44,602 bases of DNA from Lysobacterales bacterium (lineage in GTDB: Bacteria > Pseudomonadota > Gammaproteobacteria > Xanthomonadales > SZUA-36), in contig WVWV01000165.1 of assembly GCA_011773845.1 (NCBI GenBank), positions 45,368 through 89,969 of the forward strand, read 5' to 3'. The notes beneath the pieces were generated by a model that worked only from the letters and a program-made list of their open reading frames with translations, was not told the DNA's origin and did not search any database. The translations under genes and the position numbers were made by a program. Shown here piece by piece: positions 22,563 through 29,020 of this stretch (position 1 is its first letter; each line of letters begins with the position of its first letter).

Positions 22563-22861
22563 GCGGGCAGCACTCCCCGGAACGGCATGACTTCGAGACC
22601 GCGGTACACGCCCGCCGCCCGATAGGGGTCGGCCTCGGCCCAGCTGCGCGCCTCCTCGAGCGAATCGAAATGGGCGATGATCAGAGACCCCTCGAAACCC
22701 GCGGGTCCGGGGTCGTGCGCGTCAATGGCCGGCAATGGCCCGGCCGCCAGCAAGCGGCCCTGGTCCTGGAGCGCGCGCAGGCGCTCCAGGTGCGCCGGGC
22801 GCGCCGCCTCGCGCAAAGCCAGGCTGTCCGCGCCGTCGCGCGCGAGGATGACGTACCACAT
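22559..22861 (-). CDS. YciI family protein
   Basis: A 100-residue YciI/YCII-domain protein with a ferredoxin-like fold. It starts [20 protein letters not shown], followed by [22 protein letters not shown] with the conserved His and Asp pattern, then [29 protein letters not shown]. The biochemical role of most members is unknown. ATG 22861 has GGAGG 10 bases upstream; a longer reading frame extends upstream through a very C-rich region and is rejected. The yciI-bolA pair recurs in gammaproteobacteria. Confidence 0.93.
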   Translation of the reverse strand: MWYVILARDGADSLALREAARPAHLERLRALQDQGRLLAAGPLPAIDAHDPGPAGFEGSLIIAHFDSLEEARSWAEADPYRAAGVYRGLEVMPFRGVLPA

Positions 22862-23004
22862 GCGGGTGGGGCCTCCATGGCGTCGGGCTGAGCGCAGCTT
22901 ACGTGGCCCCGGGAGCGGACTCAAGCGCCGGCCCGCACCCGGGGGCGGCGCGGCGCCCCCTTCGCCGCCGCCCGCGCCCCCTGTCGTGGGCTGCCCCCGC
23001 GGCG

Positions 23005-23010
23005 TAAAAT
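23005..23010 (+). promoter_or_regulatory. Possible -10 of yciO-scpAB-rluB operon
   Basis: TAAAAT stands out in a region that is over 80 percent G+C, 26 bases before the ATG at 23037. No good -35 box is visible. The 175-base gap upstream (22862-23036) is strongly C-rich and otherwise shows only possible G-quadruplex runs on the minus strand. Confidence 0.4.
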
Positions 23011-23036
23011 AGGCCCGCGAAAGCGTTATTCGAGTC

Positions 23037-23654
23037 ATGAGCGAGTTAATCGAAATCACCGCCCGCGGCGCCAAGCCGCGGCAGATCGAGCACATCGCCG
23101 GCGTGCTGGTCCGTGGCGGGCTGATTGCCTACCCCACGGACTCTGGCTACGCACTCGGCTGGCGGTCGGGCAACCGCGCCGCCCGCGACCGGGTAATCCG
23201 CCTGCGCGAACTCAGCCGCCAGCATCATTTCACCTATTGCTGCCGCAGCCTGTCGGACGTCGGCAACCTGGCCCGGCTCGGCAACGCCGCGCACCGGCTC
23301 ATCCGGCAGCTGACTCCGGGTCCCTACACCTTCGTGCTGCCGGCCAGCAGCCGCGTGCCCCGTATGGCCCGGGCCAACAAGCAGCACACCATCGGCGTGC
23401 GCATACCCGACCATCCGTTCGTGCAGGCCCTGCTCGAGGTCATGGACGAGCCCCTGCTCAGCTCCTCCCTGTTGCTACCCGACCCCCAGGGTGAAATCGT
23501 AGACAGCCAGGATCTTTACGACGAGGTTTACGGCCAGGTCGACCTGTTCGTGGACGCGGGTTACTGCCCGCTCGAGCCCACCACCCTGCTCGACCTCACC
23601 GGGGAGCGGCCGGTGGTGCTGCGACGCGGCGCGGGCATGATAGACTTCCTCTGA
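23037..23654 (+). CDS. Sua5/YciO/YrdC-family protein (YciO-like)
   Basis: A 205-residue protein with one YrdC-like domain: [19 protein letters not shown], then [57 protein letters not shown] and a C-terminal [19 protein letters not shown]-like segment (here TTLLDLTGE). TsaC/Sua5 proteins make threonylcarbamoyl-AMP for t6A in tRNA; YciO is a paralogue of less certain role. The length and the C-terminal portion match YciO rather than TsaC, and it sits first in the scpA-scpB-rluB operon, as in many gammaproteobacteria. TsaE, another t6A protein, is at 41 kb. Confidence 0.9.
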   Translation: MSELIEITARGAKPRQIEHIAGVLVRGGLIAYPTDSGYALGWRSGNRAARDRVIRLRELSRQHHFTYCCRSLSDVGNLARLGNAAHRLIRQLTPGPYTFVLPASSRVPRMARANKQHTIGVRIPDHPFVQALLEVMDEPLLSSSLLLPDPQGEIVDSQDLYDEVYGQVDLFVDAGYCPLEPTTLLDLTGERPVVLRRGAGMIDFL

Positions 23655-23739
23655 CCCGCCAACCGATCGGAAGTCACTGTTGCCCCCAGGCCCCCAAAAT
23701 CCCCCGCCAACCGAACGGCCAGGGCTCCACCAGGGCGAG

Positions 23740-24543
23740 ATGCCGTTCGCCATCGTGCAGGGGCAGCCCTACACGCAGGTGCCGGAAGACCTCTACATCC
23801 CCCCGGATGCGCTGGAAGTGATTCTGGAAGCGTTCGAGGGACCGCTGGACCTGCTGCTCTACCTCATCCGGCGCCAGAACCTGGATATCCTCGACATCCC
23901 GATGGTGGAAATCACCCGCCAGTACGTCCAGTACATCGAGGTGCTGCAGGAATTCAAGATCGAACTGGCCGCCGAATACCTCGTCATGGCCGCGATCCTG
24001 GCGGAGATCAAGTCGAGGATGCTGCTGCCCCGGCCGGGACGCGAGGATGGCGAGGAGGAGGACCCGCGCGCGGAATTGGTGCGCAGGCTGCAGGAATACG
24101 AACGCTTCAAACAGGCCGCGGAGGACCTCGACGGGCTGCCGCGCATGGGTCGCGACCTGTTCACGGCCGGCGCGCACGTGGATCACCGCACCGTGGTGCG
24201 ACTGCCTCCGGAAGTCCGCCTGCGCGAGGTCTTGCTCGCGCTGCAGGACGTGATGAGCCGCGCCGAGCTGTTCACCCATCACCATATCGAGCTCGAGCCG
24301 CTGTCGGTGCGGGAGCGAATGTCGATGATCATGGACCGCTTGTCCGGCCACTCCTACCTGGAGTTCGCGCGCCTGTTCACTTCCGGGGAAGGCCGACGCG
24401 GCGTGGTGGTCGCGTTCCTGGCCCTGATGGAGCTGAGCCGCGAGGGGCTGGTCGACGTGATCCAGAACGAGCCCCTCGGCCAGTTGTATGTGAAGTCGCC
24501 CGGCGCCCCGGACGACACCGCCAGGATCCCCGAACATGCCTGA
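23740..24543 (+). CDS. scpA: Segregation and condensation protein A
   Basis: ScpA is the kleisin that bridges the heads of SMC in the bacterial condensin. The N-terminal SMC-binding part has LEVILEAFEGPLDLLLYLIR, then NLDILDIPMVEITRQYVQYI; an acidic linker (EDGEEEDPRAELVRRLQEYE) and a C-terminal winged helix (GHSYLEFARLFTSGEGRRGV) follow. ATG 23740 gives 267 residues starting MPFAIVQGQPYTQVP, the usual gammaproteobacterial start, with AGGGCGAG just upstream; TTG 23680 with GGAAG is an alternative adding 20 Pro-rich residues. It overlaps scpB by 8 bases, which fixes the subunits near equal output. Confidence 0.97.
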   Translation: MPFAIVQGQPYTQVPEDLYIPPDALEVILEAFEGPLDLLLYLIRRQNLDILDIPMVEITRQYVQYIEVLQEFKIELAAEYLVMAAILAEIKSRMLLPRPGREDGEEEDPRAELVRRLQEYERFKQAAEDLDGLPRMGRDLFTAGAHVDHRTVVRLPPEVRLREVLLALQDVMSRAELFTHHHIELEPLSVRERMSMIMDRLSGHSYLEFARLFTSGEGRRGVVVAFLALMELSREGLVDVIQNEPLGQLYVKSPGAPDDTARIPEHA

Positions 24544-25210
24544 ACGATCCGAATCCGCCACCGGACAGCTCAAGCAGATCATCGAGGCCGCCCTGCTGGC
24601 GGCCGGCGAGCCGCTGAATCCCGCCCAGCTGGCGGCGCTGTTCAGCGACGAAGAACGCCCGCCGGCAGATCAGATCAGCCGGGCCCTGGAGGAATTGCGC
24701 GAGGATTGCGCCGGGCGGGGCGTGGAATTGCAGCAGGTTGCGAGCGGTTTCCGCTACCAGGTCAGGCAGGGCCTGCAGCCCTGGATCACTCGCCTGTGGG
24801 AGGAGCGCCCGCAGCGCTATTCGCGCGCCATGCTGGAGACGCTGGCCCTGATTGCCTATCGGCAACCCATCACGCGCGGCGAGATCGAGTCCGTGCGCGG
24901 GGTTTCGCTGAGCTCCAACATCATCCGCACGCTGCAGGAGCGCGAGTGGATACGGGTAGTGGGCCACCGTGACGTGCCCGGCAAGCCAGCCCTGTTCGGC
25001 ACCACCCGGACGTTCCTCGACTACTTCAACCTCCAGAGCCTGGACGAGTTGCCCACCCTGGCCGAGATCAAGGACATGGACACCCTGGAGCCCGAACTGG
25101 ACCTGGAGCAGGCCACGCCCGCATTCCGGGCCGATGAAGCGGAAGCGGCAGGGGACGGCGCGGAGGACCCGGACGCTGGCGGCCCGGAGAGCGCCGAAGC
25201 GGAGCGATGA
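24536..25210 (+). CDS. scpB: Segregation and condensation protein B
   Basis: ScpB is the dimeric winged-helix partner of ScpA in the SMC complex. Of 224 residues, the first 165 form two winged helices (LKQIIEAALLAAGEPLNPAQLAALF; YSRAMLETLALIAYRQPITRGEI; GTTRTFLDYFNLQSLDELP), and the last 50 are an acidic, Ala-rich tail likely to be disordered. The start overlaps scpA and the end overlaps rluB by 4 bases (ATGA). Confidence 0.97.
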   Translation: MPERSESATGQLKQIIEAALLAAGEPLNPAQLAALFSDEERPPADQISRALEELREDCAGRGVELQQVASGFRYQVRQGLQPWITRLWEERPQRYSRAMLETLALIAYRQPITRGEIESVRGVSLSSNIIRTLQEREWIRVVGHRDVPGKPALFGTTRTFLDYFNLQSLDELPTLAEIKDMDTLEPELDLEQATPAFRADEAEAAGDGAEDPDAGGPESAEAER

Positions 25211-26049
25211 GCGTCGCGCGCCCGGGCCGACCGCCGCGCCCTGCCCGGCAACGCATCCAGAAGCTGATGGCGGCCGCCGGGCTGGGCTCGAGGCGGGCCA
25301 TCGAGCGCGAGATCGAAGCCGGCAAGGTGCGCGTGGGCGGACGCGTCGCGGGCCCCGGCACCACCGTCGCCACCGGAGACCGTATCGAATTCGATGGGCG
25401 CCGGTGGCGGGTGGTCGAGGACCTCCCGCAGCATCGTAGCATCGTCTACAACAAGCCCGAGGGCGAAGTCACCACCCGCAGCGACCCCCAGGGACGGCCC
25501 ACGGTATTCGACCGCCTGCCGCCGGCCGACGGGGCGCGCTGGGTGGCGGTGGGCCGGCTCGACATCAACACCACCGGCTTGCTGCTGCTGACCACCGACG
25601 GTGAGCTGGCGCATGCCATGATGCACCCCTCCAACCGGGTGGACCGCGAATATGCCTGCCGGGTGCGCGGTGACATCGATGCCACGGTCCTGCAGCGCCT
25701 GCGCGATGGCGTCGAACTGGAGGACGGCCCGGCCTGTTTCAGCGACATCGTGCCAGCCGGCGCCCGCGGCGAGAACCGCTGGTTTCACGTTACCCTGCTG
25801 GAGGGCCGCAACCGCGAGGTGCGCCGCCTGTGGGCCTCGCAGGGCGTGAGCGTGAGCCGCCTGAAGCGGGTGCGCTACGGCGCATTGTTCCTGCCGCGCG
25901 GCCTCCGGGCTGGTCATTTCCGGGAACTCACTCCGCGCGACCACCGGGTGCTGCGCGAGGACGTCGGGCTGGCTGCCAGCGCCCCCCGCCTGGCACTGAA
26001 GCCCGAACGCCCGCCCCGCAGGCAAAAGCGGAGGACGCGACCCCGATGA
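25207..26049 (+). CDS. rluB: 23S rRNA pseudouridine synthase RluB-like
   Basis: This enzyme isomerises a uridine in 23S rRNA, at 2605 in the E. coli numbering for RluB. The 280-residue protein begins with a basic Arg/Pro-rich stretch, an S4 RNA-binding domain (about 16-66: RIQKLMAAAGLGSRRAIERE), then the RsuA-type catalytic domain with YNKPEGEVTT, GRLDINTTGLLLLTTDGELA (catalytic D119) and LLEGRNREVRRLW. The C-terminus is again basic. Position behind scpB is common in gammaproteobacteria. RluE or RluF cannot be excluded without alignment. It overlaps the next gene by 4 bases. Confidence 0.94.
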   Translation: MSVARPGRPPRPARQRIQKLMAAAGLGSRRAIEREIEAGKVRVGGRVAGPGTTVATGDRIEFDGRRWRVVEDLPQHRSIVYNKPEGEVTTRSDPQGRPTVFDRLPPADGARWVAVGRLDINTTGLLLLTTDGELAHAMMHPSNRVDREYACRVRGDIDATVLQRLRDGVELEDGPACFSDIVPAGARGENRWFHVTLLEGRNREVRRLWASQGVSVSRLKRVRYGALFLPRGLRAGHFRELTPRDHRVLREDVGLAASAPRLALKPERPPRRQKRRTRPR

Positions 26050-26708
26050 TCCGCGCGGCGCTCGAAGCCCGGTGCCTGGCTTTTCTGCAGCAGCAGCTGG
26101 ACGACGACCCGGCTCACGACCTTTCACATGTGAAGCGTGTTGTTAACAACACGTTATATCTTACTGATATAGAAGCTGCTAATGAATCGATTACGCTCGC
26201 CGCGGCCTGGCTGCACGACTGCGTCCCGGTACCCAAGGACTCCCCCGACCGCTCACGCGCCTCGCGGCTGGCGGCCGACGCGGCGGTGGCGTTCCTGGCC
26301 GGCACCGAATTTCCGCAGCGCTGGCTCGAAGCCGTGCACCACGCGATCGAGGCACACAGCTTCTCGGCCGGCATCGACCCGCGTACGCTGGAGGCGCGCA
26401 TCGTACAGGACGCGGACCGCCTGGAGGCGCTGGGCGCGATTGGCATCGCGCGCTGCCTGATGACCGGGGCCCGCATGGGCACGTCCCTGTACGCCGAAGA
26501 CGACCCGTTCTGCGCCGGGCGCGCGCCCGACGATCGCCGTTACACGCTGGATCACTTCTACCAGAAGCTGTTCACGCTGCCCGACACCATGCGCACCCGC
26601 GCCGGCCGGCAGGAGGCCCGGCGCCGGGTGGCATATATGCAGCAATTTCTGGAGCAACTGGCGGGCGAGATCGGCGCGGACGGCGGGATCGGGCCTGCGA
26701 CCGGTTGA
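26046..26708 (+). CDS. HD-domain phosphohydrolase (YedJ-like)
   Basis: A 220-residue metal-dependent HD phosphohydrolase of the YedJ type. The metal ligands are visible: H28 in AHDLSHVKRV, H57-D58 in AWLHDCVPVPK and D124 in IVQDADRLEALGAIG. Further hallmarks are AIEAHSFSAG and HFYQKLFTLPDTM. The substrate is unknown, likely a nucleotide or sugar phosphate. The ATG overlaps the rluB stop (ATGA). Residues 26-51 are encoded by an island of about 37 percent G+C with rare codons (TTA, ATA, TCA, ACT, AAT) and three adjacent inverted repeats, unlike every neighbour, although the protein sequence there is normal for the family. It converges with the nitrilase gene with one base between stops. Confidence 0.92.
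   Translation: MIRAALEARCLAFLQQQLDDDPAHDLSHVKRVVNNTLYLTDIEAANESITLAAAWLHDCVPVPKDSPDRSRASRLAADAAVAFLAGTEFPQRWLEAVHHAIEAHSFSAGIDPRTLEARIVQDADRLEALGAIGIARCLMTGARMGTSLYAEDDPFCAGRAPDDRRYTLDHFYQKLFTLPDTMRTRAGRQEARRRVAYMQQFLEQLAGEIGADGGIGPATG
26123..26171. repeat. Three adjacent palindromes in A+T-rich island
   Basis: TTCACATGTGAA (26123-26134, perfect), CGTGTTGTTAACAACACG (26136-26153, perfect, 18 bases) and TATATC-N5-GATATA (26155-26171) follow one another with a single base between each. They lie in the coding region of the HD hydrolase, in 78 bases (26121-26198) of about 37 percent G+C in a genome near two thirds G+C. They look like operators or protein-binding sites, but the binding factor is unknown. 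Confidence 0.85.
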
Positions 26709-26709
26709 G

Positions 26710-27657
26710 TCAGTCGTCGCGGAAGGTGACGGTGGACTGGCGCCGGCGGTCGACGTCGAGGTGGGTCACGTCCGGGCGGGAATAGTGGCCCGCGGGGTCG
26801 AAATTCTGGCGCTCGCGGTACACCCGCTCGAGATCGAGGTCGGCGCACTGCAGCGTTTCGCGCTCGGTCACCGGCTCCACCAGCCACTCACCATCGGGCC
26901 CCGCGATGCACGAACCGCCGTTGGCCAACCAGGCCGGCGCGGCCGCCCGAATGGCTGCGGCGTGCGGCACGGTGGCGGGAATCCAGTCGCGATGCATCAG
27001 GCCTGACACCGACACCACGTACGAACGTCCTTCCCGCGCGATGAAGCGCGTGATGTCGGCCGTGTTGCGCAGATTGCCGGGCCACACCGCCACATGCAGG
27101 TTTTCGCCCTGGGCATACAGCGCCGCGCGCGCCAGCGGCATCCAGTTCTCCCAGCAGTTGAGCCCGCCGACCCGGAACGGCTCCACCGTGTGCACCTGCA
27201 GGCCGTGACCGTCGCCGGGCGACCACACCAGGCGCTCTTCATGCGTGGGGCAGAGTTTGCGGTGCACGGAGCCGATGCGCCCCTGGCGGTCGATAAACAC
27301 CAGACTGGCATACAGGCTGTGCGCGCTACGCTCGGTGGCCCGCTCGATGCAACCCAGGTACACCGCGATCTCCCGCTCGCCAGCCACCTGGCACAGGGCC
27401 TGCAGTCCGCCCCCCGCGATATCGACGGCCTGGTCGGCGTAGTGCGCGAACAGTTCCTTCTGCAGCTCGGAATCGAAGCGGGCGCCATCGGTGAGCTCTG
27501 GCCAGAACGGGTAGCCCGGCACCAGGGCTTCGCCGAACACCACCAGCTGCGCCCCCTCGTCCGCAGCCCGGCTCACGCCGTCGGCCACCTTGTCCAGGGT
27601 GGCATCGCGCTGCAGCCAGGCGGGCGCCACCTGGGCCATGGCCACGCGCAGGCTCAC
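26710..27657 (-). CDS. Nitrilase-type carbon-nitrogen hydrolase
   Basis: A 315-residue member of the CN-hydrolase superfamily, closest in look to true nitrilases (nitrile to carboxylate plus ammonia). The Glu-Lys-Cys triad is E43 in VFGEALVPGYPFWP, K134 in SVHRKLCPTHEER (with the second Glu 141) and C168 in GGLNCWENWMPLARAALYAQG. Length is that of aliphatic/aromatic nitrilases. The start is GTG 27657, which overlaps the TGA of the upstream deaminase (GTGA), so it is translationally coupled and last in the rnr-rlmB-deaminase-nitrilase operon. Substrate unknown; cyanide hydratase-like or amidase activity is possible. Confidence 0.92.
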   Translation of the reverse strand: MSLRVAMAQVAPAWLQRDATLDKVADGVSRAADEGAQLVVFGEALVPGYPFWPELTDGARFDSELQKELFAHYADQAVDIAGGGLQALCQVAGEREIAVYLGCIERATERSAHSLYASLVFIDRQGRIGSVHRKLCPTHEERLVWSPGDGHGLQVHTVEPFRVGGLNCWENWMPLARAALYAQGENLHVAVWPGNLRNTADITRFIAREGRSYVVSVSGLMHRDWIPATVPHAAAIRAAAPAWLANGGSCIAGPDGEWLVEPVTERETLQCADLDLERVYRERQNFDPAGHYSRPDVTHLDVDRRRQSTVTFRDD

Positions 27658-28250
27658 GAATCGCCGGCTCCGTCCGCCCCGACGTTGTAGATTTCTCCAC
27701 CCAGTCGGCGGTAGGCGCCGAACAGCGCCCTGGTCTCCGTCCGCAGCACGTCGCGCTCGACCTCGATCCCCCGCGCCACCAGGGAGGCGACCCAGTCGGC
27801 CGGCTTGTCACCCTCGTCGAAGCCCGCCGCCTCCGCATCCTCCTGGCGGGCGCCGCACACCAGGCGGCGGACCCCGGACCAGGGCAAGGCGCCGAAGCAC
27901 ATCGCGCAGGGCTCACAGGTGGTGACCAGGGTCAGGCGGGCTTCTCGGGCCAGGTTCCAGTCGCCCAGCCGCTGCTGGGCGAGGCTGAGCGCCACGATCT
28001 CGGCATGGGCGATGGACAAGCCGGAGGCGGTGACCTGGTTCACGCCCACCGCCACCACCCGCCGGGCCGCCTCGTCCAGCACCACCGCGGCAAACGGTCC
28101 GCCGCTGTCGTGCTCGATGTTCTGGGTGGCCAGGGCTATGGCCAGGCGCATGCCGGCCCGTGGCGAATCCAACGGCGCGCCCCACCGCTCGACGAAGCCG
28201 CCGACCCAGGCCGGCAACTCCAGCTCGCAGCGTGTCGCGAGGCCGCTCAC
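27654..28250 (-). CDS. Nucleoside/nucleobase deaminase (CDA fold)
   Basis: A 198-residue zinc-dependent deaminase of the guanine-deaminase/TadA/cytidine deaminase superfamily. Zinc site: H82-A-E84 (SIAHAEIVAL) and P114-C115-A-M-C118 (TTCEPCAMCFGALPWSG). The GPFAAVVLDE strand and PWSGVRRLVCGAR recall guanine deaminase and related enzymes rather than the shorter TadA. The C-terminal part (GIEVERDVLRTETRALFGAYRR) is also as in that group. GTG 28250 is chosen because it overlaps the rlmB stop (GTGA); a longer upstream frame inside rlmB is rejected. It is coupled to the downstream nitrilase. Substrate unknown. Confidence 0.88.
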   Translation of the reverse strand: MSGLATRCELELPAWVGGFVERWGAPLDSPRAGMRLAIALATQNIEHDSGGPFAAVVLDEAARRVVAVGVNQVTASGLSIAHAEIVALSLAQQRLGDWNLAREARLTLVTTCEPCAMCFGALPWSGVRRLVCGARQEDAEAAGFDEGDKPADWVASLVARGIEVERDVLRTETRALFGAYRRLGGEIYNVGADGAGDS

Positions 28251-29020
28251 CGCGCCACGGCGGTGGCTGCGCGCCCTGGCCGGCGCTGGCGCAGCGCCTC
28301 GTACAGGCACACCCCGGCCGCCACCGATACGTTGAGGCTCTCGATGGCCCCCGCCATCGGAATGCGCACGAGGAAATCACAGGATTCGCTGGTCAGGCGG
28401 CGCATGCCCCGCCCTTCGCTGCCCAGCACCAGCGCCAGCGGCCCGGAAAGATCCTGTTCGTAGAGTTCCCGCTCGGCGTCCTCGCTGGTTCCGACCAGCC
28501 AGATGCCGCGCTGCTTCAGGGTGCGCAGCACGCGCGCCAGGTTGGTGACCTGCAACACCGGCAACAGTTCGGAGGCGCCCGCGGAGGTCTTGCGCGCCGC
28601 CGTGGTGAGGCCGGCCGAGCGGTCACGCGTGATAATGACGGCGTGTGCTCCGGCCGCCTCCGCGGTGCGCAGGCAGGCCCCCAGGTTGTGCGGATCCTGC
28701 AAGCCATCGAGCACCAGCAGCAGGGGGTCGCCCTGCACCGCCTCCAGCAACGGTTCGAGGTCCGCCTCACCCAGCACCTCGTCGCGCACTTCCGCGATGA
28801 TGTCCTGGTGGCGCTCGATGCCCGCAAGCTGGTCCAGCCGGTCACGCCGCTCCACCACCACCTCGATGCCGGCGTCGCCGGCCATCAGCGCCAGGTCCCG
28901 CACGCGCTGGTTGCCGGATTCCTCGGCCACCCGGATGCGTCGGATCGCGCCGGCATTCGCCTTGAGCGCTGCCGCCACCGGCTGGATGCCGGCCAGGATC
29001 GATTCACGTCGTGCCTTCAT
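28247..29020 (-). CDS. rlmB: 23S rRNA (guanosine-2'-O-)-methyltransferase RlmB
   Basis: RlmB methylates the 2'-OH of G2251 in the peptidyl-transferase loop. The 257-residue SpoU/TrmH knotted enzyme has an N-terminal substrate-binding domain (AGIQPVAAALKA) and the three SPOUT motifs: LVLDGLQDPHNLGACLRTAE, LALVLGSEGRGMRRL and IPMAGAIESLNVSVAAGVCL. Its ATG directly follows the rnr stop (TGAATG), and rnr-rlmB is a standard gammaproteobacterial pair. What follows differs: instead of rpsF or similar, a deaminase and a nitrilase are coupled behind it. Confidence 0.97.
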   Translation of the reverse strand: MKARRESILAGIQPVAAALKANAGAIRRIRVAEESGNQRVRDLALMAGDAGIEVVVERRDRLDQLAGIERHQDIIAEVRDEVLGEADLEPLLEAVQGDPLLLVLDGLQDPHNLGACLRTAEAAGAHAVIITRDRSAGLTTAARKTSAGASELLPVLQVTNLARVLRTLKQRGIWLVGTSEDAERELYEQDLSGPLALVLGSEGRGMRRLTSESCDFLVRIPMAGAIESLNVSVAAGVCLYEALRQRRPGRAATAVAR

